Position numbers and translations under genes: made by a program. Of a stretch of DNA of 64,000 bases, positions 11,862 to 22,904 are shown piece after piece; within the stretch, counting starts at the first letter, position 1, and every line of letters starts with the position of its first letter. The notes beneath the pieces are model-generated. The model was not told the DNA's origin, made no database searches, and saw only the letters and a list, made by a program, of their open reading frames with translations. Source of the stretch: Amia ocellicauda (Eukaryota; Chordata; Actinopteri; Amiiformes; Amiidae); the NCBI RefSeq assembly GCF_036373705.1, contig NW_027102780.1:1-64000 (forward strand). Reading direction: 5' to 3'.

Positions 11862-12172
11862 GCAAACCCATCCATCCATTTTCAAAACACACAATTCCTG
11901 TGAGGGTCGCGGGGCAGCCAGAGCCGATCCCGGCAGTGATAGGGCACAAGGCAGGAATACAACCAGGACAGGATGCCAGGCCATCGCTGGGCAACATATA
12001 CACAGCAATTTAACATAACCTAAACTGCATGTCTTTGGACAGTGGGAGGAAACTGCAGAGCCTGGAGAAAACCCACACGGACACGGGGAGAACATGTAAA
12101 CTCCAAACAGACTAGATCCCATGACCCATGGAGTTGTGAGGTAGCAGCACTAACCACCGCACCACCCTGTGC
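11862..12172 (+). repeat. CATCCATCC-type fish repeat, copy 1
   Basis: The stretch begins CCATCCATCCATTTTC and contains the familiar blocks CAGGACAGGATGCCAGGCCA, GCATGTCTTTGGACAGTGGG and CACGGGGAGAACATG. This is a widespread fish interspersed repeat, probably a LINE 3' end. It lies about 90 bases before transposase copy A. The same family recurs at 13,150. Confidence 0.6.
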
Positions 12173-12263
12173 AAACCCAATTAACCAAATTGTTCACTCA
12201 GTTGTCCTCGTTCTCTCAAGTATATAAAAAGGTCACACGAGGACTCATGATTGTACAAGAAAA

Positions 12264-13078
12264 ATGGAGCCACAAAGAGCAGAAAGGGGAAGAGGGAGGG
12301 GAAGACACAGAGGACGATGAAGGCGACGGAATATATTGAATGAAATAAGAGCCACACTGGTTGATAGTGTAATCAACCATGGGATGAGTATGCGAAAAGC
12401 TGGGCAGTGAGTGCAGCCCAATTTGAGCCTCTTTACTGTGGCTGGAATCATCAGGACATTCAGGACTACGAACCGGTGAGTGGGTATAAATTTACCATGC
12501 ACAATATTTGGATTTCATATATCAACAAGAGTACTGCAAGTCTGTACATCACATTGTATTGTTTGCATACAGGGCTGAGAAGACCAGCTGCTGGTGGGAG
12601 AAACGAGGCTGAAATAGTCAACATGGTGTTGGCAAAAAATGCGATTAGACTCAGAGAAATCCAAACGTGTATAATAGAGGACAATGGGATGTTTCAGAAC
12701 ATAGACCATGTTTCAATATCCACTATTGATCGTTTGCTGAGAAGGCACAGGATGAGCATGAAGCAAATATATCGTGTACCATTTGAGAGGAACTCTGATC
12801 GTGTGAAAGAGATGTGCTACTTTTACATGCAAGTGAGTATGAAACTGTTTCCAGTACTATTGTGCACTTGGAAGAGACAGAGGTCCAGGAAGTGCAGTAA
12901 TGCACCATGTTCTAATCACTGTTCCTACATGGTCAGAGAATACTCAAGCTTGATGCCAGCGATGACCACATTGAGTTCATCTATGTGGACGAGGTAGGAT
13001 TCAAGAGGCAGTGCTGGGGAAGGAACATCATTGGCCAGCGAGCAGGTCCCTGGCCAAAGGGGTGGAAACATAACCATG
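12264..13078 (+). pseudogene. IS630/Tc1-type transposase with introns, copy A, truncated
   Basis: Exon 1 starts at the ATG at 12,264 with an Arg/Gly-rich stretch and reaches a GTGAGT donor near 12,475; it contains IRATLVDSVINHGMSMRKAG, the helix-turn-helix region, and in-frame stops. Exon 2 (about 12,573-12,830) has AKNAIRLREIQ, STIDRLLRRHRMSMKQIYRV and PFERNSDRVKEM. A second GTGAGT...CAG intron leads to exon 3 with DASDDHIEFIYVDEVGF and GRNIIGQRAG, where the first catalytic Asp (YVDE) lies. The remaining DDE domain is missing; the gene ends before the repeat at 13,150. These motifs belong to a transposase family common in fishes. It is dead through stops and truncation. Confidence 0.7.
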
Positions 13079-13149
13079 TGGGCTGCTATCAGTCATTGCA
13101 TTTTTATGCTTGTTATATATAAATACATTGATAATTTTTGGGTAGGCAG

Positions 13150-13463
13150 GATCATCCATGCATCCATCCATTTTCAAAACCACTTAGGGTCGCAGGGAAG
13201 CTGGAGCTGATCCTAGCACACATAGGGTGCAAGGCAGGAACACACCCAGGGCAGGATGCCAGGCCAGCACTGGGCAACACACACATACAGGGCAATTTAG
13301 TATGGCCAATTAAGCTAACCCACATGTCGTTGGACGGTGGGAGGAAACCCACATGTACCCGGGGAAAACATGCAAACTCCATACAGACAGGCAACCCAAG
13401 CTGGGTCTTGAACCTGGGACCCCTAGAGCTGTAAGGCAACACACCACTGTGCCACGCCTGGCC
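13150..13463 (+). repeat. CATCCATCC-type fish repeat, copy 2
   Basis: Same family and orientation as 11,862-12,172, with ATCCATCCATTTTCAAAAC, GGGCAGGATGCCAGGCCAGC and ATGTCGTTGGACGGTGGGAG. The two copies bracket transposase copy A. Confidence 0.6.
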
Positions 13464-13829
13464 AGGATCAAACATTGTATAATATAAAGTTCTTTACTGT
13501 CTGTGTTGATGGATTCTTTTTGTTTTCCTACATGAATCTTCCATTTTGAGGAGAGAGTTTTATTTTTCTAAACACAGTGTATTCTTAATGCTCAGTGTGA
13601 GAAACAGATATGATGTATGTGTGTGTGATTCTGACCCAATTCTTTGATTTTGAGGGCTGTGTATATAGTTTTTAGGCCAGAATTTTCCCCTCTGTGTGTT
13701 TAGCAGATGTGACTTTTTATTATGGGCATTGTGTTAACAGTTTAGGAGTATTGTGGTATAATACTGTGTATGCAATTGGGAAAAACTATAAAACCATTCA
13801 AATGTTTTTAGAGGACTGCAAGAAAACCA

Positions 13830-14813
13830 GTATCTGGTCGACTGTTCACCCTAGAGCAGGAGACGCACATTGTAAATATAAAATAACTGCATCACACTCA
13901 GAGAACTGCAGGACCACATAATGGCAGATAACACACATTCCACAACATCAACAGAGTGAGTCTCTCTGCACTCTCTCGTCTACTGAAACTTAATAGAATT
14001 GGGATGAAGCAGCTATACAGAGTTCCTTTTGAACAAAACTCAGACCGTGTAAAACAACTGAGATATGAATATCTGCACGTAAGATATACTATCCTATCAT
14101 TGGTACTGGATCTGGAAGTGCATGGTGCTACATCATATTGACTGATCCCTGTCTTTTCATACTGTGCTACATTGTTTTGTCATGGAGCTAGAAGCAGATT
14201 CAGTGCATCGTGAGCTAATATATGTGGACGAGGCAGGTTTCAACCTTGCAAAAACAAGCGGCCACGGCAGAAATATCATCGGACACCGTGCAATCATCAA
14301 CATCCCAGGACAATGTGGTGGCAACGTAACAATGTGTGCGGTCCTTCACCATCATGCAATCCTTGGCCCATACAACACTGCACACATCATCACATTTCTG
14401 GACACCCTCCACAAACAGACTAATCCCTAATGACTGGGTGCCAGAACAGCCCAGGTACGTTATCATCTGGGACAATGTTAGTTTCCACCGGGCTGCTGTG
14501 GTCCGCAATTGGTTCACAGGTCACCCACTTTTCATCACACTCAATTGCCCCCATAATCTGCGTTCTTGAATCCTATTGAAGAATTCTTCTCTGTATGACG
14601 TTGGAAGGTGTATGATCGCCAGCCCCACCAACGCATACCCCTTCTACAGGCAATGGAGGAGGCTTGTGGAGACCTCGATCAGGGGTCATGCCAGGCCTGG
14701 ATATGGCACTCCAAGTGATACTTTCCATGCTGCCTGGCTCAAGACAACATCGCATGTGATGTGGATGAAGTCTTATGGCCAGACCCACAAAGAAGGTGAG
14801 ATGTAGACTAATT
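13830..14813 (+). pseudogene. IS630/Tc1-type transposase, copy B, decayed
   Basis: Exon-2-like sequence (from about 13,830, clear from 13,956) encodes LSALSRLLKLNRIGMKQLYR and VPFEQNSDRVKQLRYEY, followed by a GTAAGA donor and an intron to about 14,180. Exon 3 contains ELIYVDEAGFNL, GRNIIGHRAIINIPGQ, YVIIWDNVSFHRA and, in another frame, NPIEEFF, so the three DDE-triad positions can be seen. It ends with CDVDEVLWPDPQRR. At least two frameshifts (near 14,430 and 14,565) and a stop break the reading frame. The protein is related to copy A but not identical, so these are separate insertions. Confidence 0.75.
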
Positions 14814-14937
14814 TTTTCTGTTCTTTTTCCTAGCACAAATGTCTTTTCTTCTACTGCATTTTTGTTGTTTGAGGAGTGTTAGAACATTGAGAGAAAGAAA
14901 AAAAAACATTCCCCTTATTTGTATTGATAATGGGTTA

Positions 14938-15276
14938 CAGTGAGGGAAAAAAGTATTTGATTCCCTGCTGATTTTGTACGTTTAAGAGAGTGCTCCCTTT
15001 AAGAGAGTGCTCCTAACCTCAGCTCATTACCTGTATTAAAGACACCTGGGAGCCAGAAATCTTGCTGATTGATAGGGGATCAAATACTTATTTCCCTCAT
15101 TAACATGCAAATCAATTTATAACTTTTTGAAATGCGTTTTTCTGGATTTTTTTGTTGTTATTCTGTCTCTCACTGTTAAAATACACCTACCATTAAAATT
15201 ATAGACTGATCATTTTTTTGTCAGTGGGCAAACGTACAAAATCAGCAGGGGATCAAATACTTTTTTCCCCTCACTG
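14938..15276. mobile_element. Tc1-like MITE with TA target duplication
   Basis: The 339-bp element begins CAGTGAGGGAAAAAAGTATT and ends with its inverse (AATACTTTTTTCCCCTCACTG). TIRs extend about 45 bases (TGATTTTGTACGTTT inverted at the other end). TA dinucleotides flank it at 14,936-14,937 and 15,277-15,278. There is no transposase. Confidence 0.85.
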
Positions 15277-15306
15277 TATGTTCGGAATACACATTATTAG
15301 TATTAT

Positions 15307-15672
15307 TTTTTTTTCTTGGCAGACGCCCTTATCCAGGGCGACTTACAAAATAGAAGCGCAATACAAAGTGCAAGAATACAATTCAGTACAAGGCATCAAC
15401 CATTACAAATTAAAATTTACATTATACAAGGCAATTCAAAACATAATACATTTTACAACTTCCAATTTACACAAGTAAATACAATAAGTAAAGTCATACA
15501 TCCTGGAAAGTGAAAGCTAAGTGCTGTCAAGATGTTAGGTCCCAGTCAAGGGCTACGGGAAAGGGAGCAAGGGGGAAATCAATAATACAAGTATTAGTAA
15601 TACAAGGCAAGAAGCATGGTAAAATGTTGTGAAGTGCTACCTTACAGGAGAGTAAAGGGACTAATATTACAA
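15307..15672 (-). mobile_element. L2-clade LINE 3' tail, left arm of an inverted pair
   Basis: The segment reads CTTGGCAGACGCCCTTATCC at the left and ends AGTAAAGGGACTAATATTAC at the right, so the LINE 3' end is on the left. It is the inverse of 15,690-16,077 and belongs to the same family as 9475-9873. Confidence 0.7.
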
Positions 15673-15689
15673 CTAATATATCCTTCCGG

Positions 15690-16077
15690 CGCTAACTCAA
15701 GACATCTTTTCAGACAGTACTTGTAATATTAGTCCCTTTAATCCCCGTTAGATAGCACTTCATAGCATTTTGTCATGCTTCTTGGATTATTGATTGATTT
15801 TCCTCCTTGCTCCCTTTCCCGTAACCCTTGACTGTACCTTACATCTTGACAGCACTTAGCTTTACTTTCCAGGATGTATGTCCGCACTTACTGCACTTAA
15901 CTGTATAAATTGGAAGTTGTAAAATGTATTATATCTTGAATTGCTTTGTTTAATGTAAATTTGAATCTGTAATGTTTGATGCCTTGTATTTAACTGTATT
16001 CTTGCACTTTGTATTGCACTTATTTTGTAAGTCGCCCTGGATAAGGGCGTCTGCCAAGAAATAAAAAAAATAATAAT
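15690..16077 (+). mobile_element. L2-clade LINE 3' tail, right arm of an inverted pair
   Basis: It reads from CAAGACATCTTTTCAGACAG through TTGTAATATTAGTCCCTTTA and ends GTCGCCCTGGATAAGGGCGT followed by AAATAAAAAAAATAAT, a LINE tail in plus orientation. It lies between the minus-strand tail at 15,307-15,672 and the minus-strand LINE body at 16,085-17,530. Confidence 0.7.
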
Positions 16078-16084
16078 AATATTG

Positions 16085-17530
16085 TGTCGGTATCGGGAGC
16101 CAGTGGCGGGAGCGGAGCAGTGGAGTAGTGTGTGCGAGGGAAAGAGATTACCAGGTGAGCCGCAGAGTTCTGGATGAGCTGGAGCAGCGGGTAGTAGTTG
16201 CAGGCAGGCCGGCCAGGAGGGAGTTGCAGTAGTCCAGGCGGGAGAGGACCAGTGACTGGACGAGCAGCTGAGTCAAGAAGTTGGTGCGGAAGGGACGGAT
16301 TCGGCGTATGTTGCTCAGGAAGAATCTGCAGGTGCCTGTCAGTGTGGTGATGTGCTGGGTGTAGGAGAGCGCAGGATCAAGGATGACTCCTAGATTTTTA
16401 GCGGAAGAAGCAGGAGAAAGTGTGGTGGATTCCAAGGGGATTGAGATGGGGAGATCAGCAGAAGGTGAGGAAGAGTGGGGGAAAAAGAGGAGATCCGATT
16501 TAGAGAGGTTGAGCTTGAGGTGGTGTGACTGCATCCAGGCGGAGATAGCAGACAAACAGGAAGAGATGCGAGAAGGGATGAGAGGGTAAGAAGAGGGAAA
16601 AGACAGGAAGATCTGGGCATCATCTGCATAGAAGTGGTAGGAGAAACCATGGGATGTGATGAGGGGGCCCAGGGAGCGAGTGTAGAGAGAGAACAGGAGC
16701 GGGCCCAGGATGGAGCCTTGGGGTACGTCTATGAGGAGAGGTTGGGGGGTGGATGAGGAACCTTGCCATGTCACTTGGTAGGTCCAGTCGTTGAGGTAGG
16801 AGGAGATCCAGGTGAGAGCAGTTCCAGAGATACCGAGGTCAGCAAGGTAGGAGAGGAGGATGGAGTGATCGACAGTGTCAAATGCTGCAGAGAGATCAAG
16901 GAGGATGAGGACTGAGGAGAGGGAGGCCGCCCGAGCACACCGGGGGGAGTCAGTGACTGCCAGGAGAGCCGTCTCGGTGGTGATTCTGAGTCTGAGATGT
17001 CCAGGGGTGTCACGAAGAGTTGCGAAGGGGAACAGCCTCTAGACAAGATGAGGTCTAACTGGCAACCTGCACTGTGAGTGGGTGGAGACGAAGAGAGAAG
17101 TTAAAGGAGTAAAAGAGAGGAAGAAATCCGGCAGAGTGGGAGGGTTTGGAGAGGATGGTAGGTGAGGACAGCGAGGGGAGGGAGGAGAGAAGAAAGTCGA
17201 GTTCATCCAGGAAGGTGGTGAGTGGACCAGGAGGACAGTAGAGAACTAGAAGAAAGAGGTGAGAGGGAATTCAAAGCTGTTGGAGGCGATAGAGGAGAGA
17301 GAAGGGGGTGGCACAGAGAAGAGCAGAGAAGGGGAGATCAGGAGCCCTATTCCCCCCCCACCCAGTAAGACAGGGGGAGTGGGACAGGACAAACACAGAG
17401 GATAAGGCAGCAGGGGTGGATGAGTTCTCCGGGGAAATCCATGTCTCAGTGAGAGCAAGGAAATCCAGAGAGTGGTGGGAGGCGAAGGCGGAGATGAAGT
17501 CGGCCTTGTTGGAAGCATACTTTACACATT
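16085..17530 (-). mobile_element. L2-clade LINE, endonuclease and RT parts, decayed
   Basis: The RT palm and thumb are in 16,774-16,148: VPQGSILGPLLFSLYTRSLG, FYADDAQIFLSFP, LNLSKSDLLFF, KNLGVILDPALS, LSRLDYCNSLLAGL. The catalytic YADD is intact. At 17,518-17,046 the minus strand shows endonuclease-like remnants (ALTETWIS-type motif in a shifted frame). Part of the body between endonuclease and RT is deleted, and the 3' side breaks off at the LHWLP region where the inverted tail begins. Confidence 0.7.
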
Positions 17531-17718
17531 TGGATGCCTGTGTGTATGTGTGTTTACTACATGTATGAATAAACTTTATTGCAAACTGCTATGCCCTGTA
17601 CATGAAAAAGCAAAAGCCACAAGTGTTTTTCATTTATACTATCATTCATGCTTAGTTGGCGCTTTGTGTGCCTATTCAAATAATGGTTTGTGTGTACTGT
17701 ATTGCATACGCAACCTAT
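17531..17718. other. Intergenic, no recognisable feature
   Basis: No motif recognised. Confidence 0.3.
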
Positions 17719-18768
17719 CGTTATCTTTCAAGTCGGAAGCACTGCCCAAGGGGGAGGGGTTGCTGTATAACAAAGCTGTCGCAGGGGCAGAGGCAGCGAG
17801 CTGATAAGGGAGCCTGCCACGAGGTGCACCGCAAGTGTGCCTAGGCAACACAACTCCAGACAGTTACCTCAGGGATCCCGTAGGGCCGCACCTGAGCCGT
17901 CCAGGAGCGAGGACCATAGTCACGCTCTACCGGGAGCTGTCTGCTATCAGCATATACAAAGCGGGGCTACAGAGGTTAACTCTTATGCCCTCCACTTACA
18001 AGAACAAGGCCGGCTGCTCTACTAGTGCAGCTAGGAGCGAGGCCGTAATCTACTTGCACAATGTCTGGTGTAGGCAATCAAGCACTTGTGCGGCCTCCGT
18101 GCAATATCATGGCAGTGGACCCCTGATCCAATAGGAGCGGGTCACAGACCCAATGAGAAAAATACAATATAATACATAGCTGGCTAATCAGCAGAGTAGC
18201 CGAGCTGAACAATATACAATATAAACATATCGCATGACAGGAAGACCTTCATGGATTTTACTGCCGCTGCTAGCACTCCTGCTGTGGAGGAAAAAGCCCT
18301 GTGGACAAACAACCAACACAGCAAGCAGTCGGAATATATATAGAACTATATAAATACGACTATTATTTTTTAAAGGGTCTTCTTGTGAACGAAACTGAAA
18401 CCGAAAGGGGCAGAATTGGGATTAGCTATCAATAATAACTAAACACACACCAGACAGAGACTATGTGTAGTGAAAAACGGTGGTGAACAACACTATGAAG
18501 TGAGCCAGCTAGCCAGATGAAATACGCAGTTTGAATGTTTATTACAAACACAGAGAGCTTACATTCCTGAGTCCAGCGAAGAGGCAAAAGAGGATGAACC
18601 TCCGCTGACGTCACATTTTATAGAACAGGAAGTGGGAAGGGACCTGTTCTGAGTGACGCGCGCAGGTGCCAATGCCAGCTTTGATAGAGTGATGTTTCGA
18701 TCGGGTTCCTACGGAAGTGCGCAGAAACCCCTCCCCCTTGGGCAGTGCTTCCGACTTGAAAGATAACA
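17719..18768. repeat. 1.05-kb segment bounded by a 40-bp inverted repeat; right end LTR-like
   Basis: The 40 bases from TTATCTTTCAAGTCGGAAGC to AAGGGGGAGGGGT at 17,719-17,759 are repeated inverted and perfectly at 18,727-18,767. Two readings are possible: terminal repeats of a DNA transposon, or two related LTR starts facing each other. For the right copy the second is plausible. Read on the minus strand from 18,768 it begins TGTTATC, has TATAAAA near 18,617 and AATAAA near 18,540, and could end at 18,466 (CACTACA). A CRE (TGACGTCA) lies at 18,606-18,613. No coding region is visible. Confidence 0.45.
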
Positions 18769-19372
18769 TAATGATATGATTATCTGTAACCCACTTTACT
18801 CTTATATCTGACAATTGAGATTCACACAGAAATGTTTTTACTTTGATTAACTTTAGTCAATCTCTCAATGAAGCTAAATAAAATGTATTGTGTTTGTTGA
18901 ACGAAAGTTGTTGATTGATTTTGAAGTCGTGAAAAATGTTTTATAGTCTGTAATTAGTAAGCAAACTTCGGAGGTTTCAGGAGAAGCATGCAATCTGCCT
19001 TAATGTTTCTAAATAGCCCTATTGTAAATATAAACCAAAGATATTAAATGTTGTAATTTCCAAAACAGGGCAGTTGCCATAATATCAGGTACTGTCAAAT
19101 GTTCTCTAGCCGAAAACTGTTTTTTTCAGTTTGTTACGCCATGGCGTCCAACTCGTAACACCTTTTTTCACTATGTCACCATAGAGACATTTCAAGCCAG
19201 GCAGTTTATTAGGTTTACAAATAATAATAAATAATCTAGCTGCTGTTTGACGTCTCCCATGTCAGCTTCTCCTTGTACTGCTTCGAGACAGGACAGAAGA
19301 TTGCTTTAGTTTCTATGTCGCCACAGTTTCAATGAAGGCACTGTTCCTCGGAAGATGTCACAGAAAATATAC
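18769..19372. other. Intergenic, no recognisable feature
   Basis: No gene or named repeat seen. Confidence 0.35.
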
Positions 19373-19468
19373 AGTATCCTCTTGGACTGGGGCTGGTATT
19401 GCGAGACCATGACCGTGCAGGCCCCACACCCCCATCTCCACAGCCATACTTCGTCCCAGTCAGCCTCA
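19373..19468 (-). pseudogene. Isolated decayed exon of an aldehyde oxidase/xanthine dehydrogenase gene
   Basis: On the minus strand a TTTATTCTCCGCAG acceptor precedes an exon that encodes [13 protein letters not shown] in one frame and CGACTVMVSQYQPQSKRI in the next. A GTATAT donor-like site follows. This matches the N-terminal 2Fe-2S domain exon of the molybdo-flavoenzymes AOX/XDH ([26 protein letters not shown]...KRI), with the C-x4-C-x2-C cluster ligands. A one-base deletion within the glycine run shifts the frame. I found neither the preceding exon nor the following exon (ANACLxPICSL) nearby, so this is a relic. A single-base assembly error is a less likely alternative, given the missing neighbours. 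Confidence 0.65.
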
Positions 19469-20683
19469 CTGCGGAGAATAAAGGAGTCAAGGAAAAACAT
19501 CCTTGGCAAGAATTCATGAGCTCGGCAGGATGACACAAAGAAGGAAATACTACAGAGTAACGAAACAATCACCAATCTAGATGTACACGTAATGTCACTT
19601 AAGGAAATATTGAAAGTTTAAAGTTTTTAAATACTGATTATCCCCCAGTCCATTATACTGTGGGTGCAAATATTATATTTCCTCATATTTTACATTTGCT
19701 TACTATAGTATGTTTTTCCAAGGTTTTGCATGTAAACAATACATTAGCTGTTCTTCTCTTATAATATTATTATTGTTATACTGTTTAAAGTTATTGGATC
19801 CTATAGGGTATGAAGTTAAAAGTCACACATGAAAGAAGACAACAACATGCCAAAAAATGCAACGAAGTATCCCATAACCACAATATGTAATCTTTACATG
19901 CAAAAGTTAATAGAAACAAGAATATCGAAGTTGCCATGGTAAGAATACATAATGTCTCCGTATAGAATAGTATTCAAAGTTATACAGTATATCTAACCTT
20001 TAATTAGTTATTTTAAATCAAACTTATGTGTAATGATTGTAGGCTATTCATATTGCAGATATTAAACCACTAAAAACATGATCCTAAGTCAAACTCACTA
20101 ACAAGCCATTCAGCGGTGGTTCTAGCCCCTTTCATCTCGGGGGGCATGGCTGGGGCCAGTTGTAATCGTAGCGGGGCCATCATCGGGGGGGTGTATTGTC
20201 CATGATGTTAGTGGTGGGGCGGGTGCTGACAGTGTTTTGTCCACGGTGCCAGTTAGGGGGGCCACAGGGGGTATGTGCCAAATTTGAGGTATGTGCCTAT
20301 CCTGCGTTTTCTTTTTTTTCTTATTTCTTTTTTTTTTTACATACCAAAGTAAAGCTGTGACCTTATTTGGCAAAGTAGGGTTCAGGATTTAAATTCACAG
20401 TGGCTACCTGAACTAACAGTAATGGGGCACACAACAAGTAAACAGAGAAAATAACTACACTATTCCTACCCTCCCAAATCTTACAGGACAGGACAGGTGA
20501 GATGCCCCTACTCCAAGATACTTATACAATAGAAAAACTATGGTAATAATAATATAGCCCAAGACAAAAAATATTAATCTTTCTAGACTGTATTAAAGTT
20601 CAGCACTTCGGAAAAATAGAATTATTTTGTATTTCAATAAAACAAAAATTATTACTGGTATCCACACACCCAACCAATATAAA
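19469..20683. other. Intergenic, no recognisable feature
   Basis: AT-rich sequence without recognisable genes. The 19-mer CAGTTAGGGGGGCCACAGG near 20,250 recurs near 30,865, which hints at a shared unnamed repeat. Confidence 0.35.
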
Positions 20684-21190
20684 TGTCACGGACGGTGTTA
20701 ATTAGCTCCTTAATCACCATTACTTATTATATTTATATTTCACTTCACTTTATGCAATATGGCTTGTGTATTTTGTTTGGTTCTATATTGCCATTATTTT
20801 GTGTGTTGATTATCTTTCACTTTATTGTTTAATTTGTTATTCACTTAGTATTATTTTGATTGTTTGCACGCGTGCCTTATTATTTGTGTTTCTTTGAGCC
20901 AATCACCACCGCACAACTCACCTGGGTCCACCTGCACTCTTCACACGCGTCCCCACTTAATCACCCTGCCCTGGGAGAGGAGAGGAGGGAGCGTCTGATA
21001 CGAGCCGCAGAGACCTCCCACATTGGAAAGTGGACTACAGCAGACAGGAGGGGAGGTGGCAGACCTGGGAGCAGGACCCAGATCAACACGGCGCACAGGG
21101 ACAGAATAGTGATGTCGTTCGCGAATGTGCCGGGTCCCGTCTGAGAAAGGATGTCTGTTCTTATGTTTTTATTTCTTATAAATGAATACA
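20684..21190 (+). mobile_element. LTR-like segment, left piece (fossil)
   Basis: It starts TGTCACGGACGGTG after AT-rich DNA and has a GC-rich core, the usual shape of a fish Gypsy-type LTR start. It ends where the 542-bp inverted arm begins. A possible right piece lies at 28,955-29,489. No internal coding region was seen. Confidence 0.35.
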
Positions 21191-21732
21191 AGACAGAAAA
21201 AAAGTATGAATGTTGTGTTGATGTGCTGCGTATGATGACATTGTCCCGGTGCTCCCGTTTGGTGCAGCACACACACCTCAACACAAGATTCAGTCAGTGC
21301 GAGTGGTGCGGCCGAGCAGTGTGGCGAAAAAAAAATACGATCTTCCAACAGCAATTTCAACTAAAAAAGGAACACAATACAAACTCTTCAATGTAAAGCC
21401 AAAATTCACAACAAGCCAAAAAAAAATAAAAAACGGGTTAATTGTTGTTTTAGATCAATTGATTGGAATATAGCTAATAGGATCAGCACAATCCAATCAA
21501 TCAATCACTCACTCACTTGGCCCTGTTACACAGACTGATTAATAGCAGTATGTTTAAGTCTAACCATAAATTCATAAATTAAAGCAAAGAAACTATTACT
21601 ATGGGCAAGGACTTGTATAAAATCAAGTTTAAACAATGAAAACATGTAATCAAATACACATAATCCCACAAACAAATACATATAGATTTAAAATAGAGTC
21701 AGAGAGCTCCCGTCAACTGAACAGCTCCCCAG
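21191..21732 (+). repeat. Long inverted repeat, left arm (542 bp)
   Basis: From AGACAGAA to CAGCTCCCCAG this arm matches the reverse complement of 28,404-28,945 base for base apart from a few substitutions and homopolymer differences. The arms have the same length and are separated by 6.67 kb. No protein-coding capacity is evident. Confidence 0.85.
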
Positions 21733-22489
21733 CATTTGGCGCACACTGCACACTGCACACTGCACATGTAAAAACAAGCAGCCCCCTATTATCTGCACAC
21801 AAACCAACACAAGCAATGCTAGCCATAGAAAGAGTCTCTCTTGTGTCTTCTGAGCACTGCTTATATCCCCATCTGCTCCCGGTATGACATCCCGTGATTG
21901 GTCGCAATGCTCAGTCCAATTAGGGTTAATAAGAGCCAATTCAATCAGTGACAGAGCCGACTGGCTCATCACAGTACTACTATATTTACAGCATGACATA
22001 ACAGCGTGGCGCTGGAGCGGGAAAGTGCGCTTCTTTTTGCACATCGTCTACATGCGCGAAAAGCCTGGACACTTGGGCTAAAAAAAAGACAAAAATAGAA
22101 AGTGTGAAATATGAACGTTAACATTGTAGCGCAAACATTGGGCTTCGAGCCACGTGTAACAGACAGTGCGATTCAGAACAAAGTCAAAAATAGCTTCTGC
22201 ACAACAATACAACTCTTAGCTAGTAAATTCATGTGGAAAATGGACGCCCCGTCTACAGGGCTGCGGCAAGTCGTGGCCTATTTGTTGGGGAAGGATGTTG
22301 AGCTCGGTTTTCCAAACGAGCCGCTGCATATTGACCTATGTCTATTGTCTAAATGTCTATTTATTTATTGATGTATTCATTTATTTATTTCAACATGTAT
22401 TGATTCATTGATGATTTTCTCTGTGTATTCATTTTTAATTCTGGCATGGATTATCCTGCATACAAAAGCAAAGGCCCGGGACAGTGCGA
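21733..22489. other. Spacer between inverted arms, no recognisable feature
   Basis: Contains a short CACTGCACACTGCACACTGCA direct repetition near 21,745. No gene was recognised. Confidence 0.35.
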
Positions 22490-22715
22490 GCATGACTTAT
22501 ACAGCGCAGTGCAATCATGGTCGCTGCTTGACATCGTCCTGCAAATAAAAAAACATTGGCTGGATGTCAAGTCACACATTGCCGGGCCAGACCTCGAACC
22601 CGGATCCTCCGGATCGTCACCCTGCTGCTCTCCAGCTGAGCTACTCCGGCAACGGAACATCAGCGCGGAAGGGCGCTATTAACTGTGCGCTGTTTCTGCC
22701 GTCACTCATCTCCTG
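22490..22715 (-). repeat. tRNA-plus-hairpin module, copy 1
   Basis: The module comprises a conserved upstream segment (minus strand GCAGGAGATGAGTGAC, then AACAGCGCACA and TTAATAGCGC), the tRNA-like sequence at 22,651-22,580, and a downstream segment (plus strand AATCATGGTCGCTGCTTGAC) corresponding to the hairpin of copy 2. It is inverted relative to copy 2 at 25,284-25,545. Confidence 0.65.
22580..22651 (-). pseudogene. tRNA-like sequence (tRNA-Phe-related), copy 1
   Basis: On the minus strand the 71-72 nt read GCCGGAGTAGCTCAGCTGG at the 5' end, with D-arm GCTC/GAGC and a consensus T-loop GGGTTCGAGG, ending CCCGGCA. The acceptor stem pairs except at its base. The anticodon stem is poorly paired and the loop reads GTGACGA, not GAA. 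It shares about 70 bases of 5' flank and part of a 3' hairpin with the copy at 25,354-25,425. It is probably a decayed gene. Confidence 0.6.
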
Positions 22716-22784
22716 CAATGCCGTGTTTATGTGAGAGCTGTGATGCGCTGTAGCAGCAACTACATGTTTACTACATCTCATCTC
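22715..22784 (+). repeat. 70-bp inverted repeat, left arm
   Basis: It runs from GCAATGCCGTGTTTATGTGA to CTACATCTCATCTC and is inverted at 23,113-23,182 with only a few differences. The arms are separated by 328 bases. The left arm abuts tRNA module copy 1. Confidence 0.8.
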
Positions 22785-22835
22785 CTCTGGGGTTTCAGTG
22801 TTTGTGAGACGGTGACACTAAACGCTGAAGTATAA

Positions 22836-22904
22836 TGTCGGCCAATAAGCGCACTGGACACCGCCCATTGGCTGTGATTGACACAGCGGGTTTGTATGAC
22901 GTCA
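22836..22904. promoter_or_regulatory. CCAAT/CRE cluster without an obvious gene
   Basis: Within 70 bases there are a CCAAT box (near 22,841), an inverted CCAAT (ATTGG near 22,867) and a perfect CRE TGACGTCA at 22,897-22,904. This is a promoter-like combination. No coding start can be seen on either side, so it may drive an unseen non-coding transcript or belong to a repeat. Confidence 0.4.
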
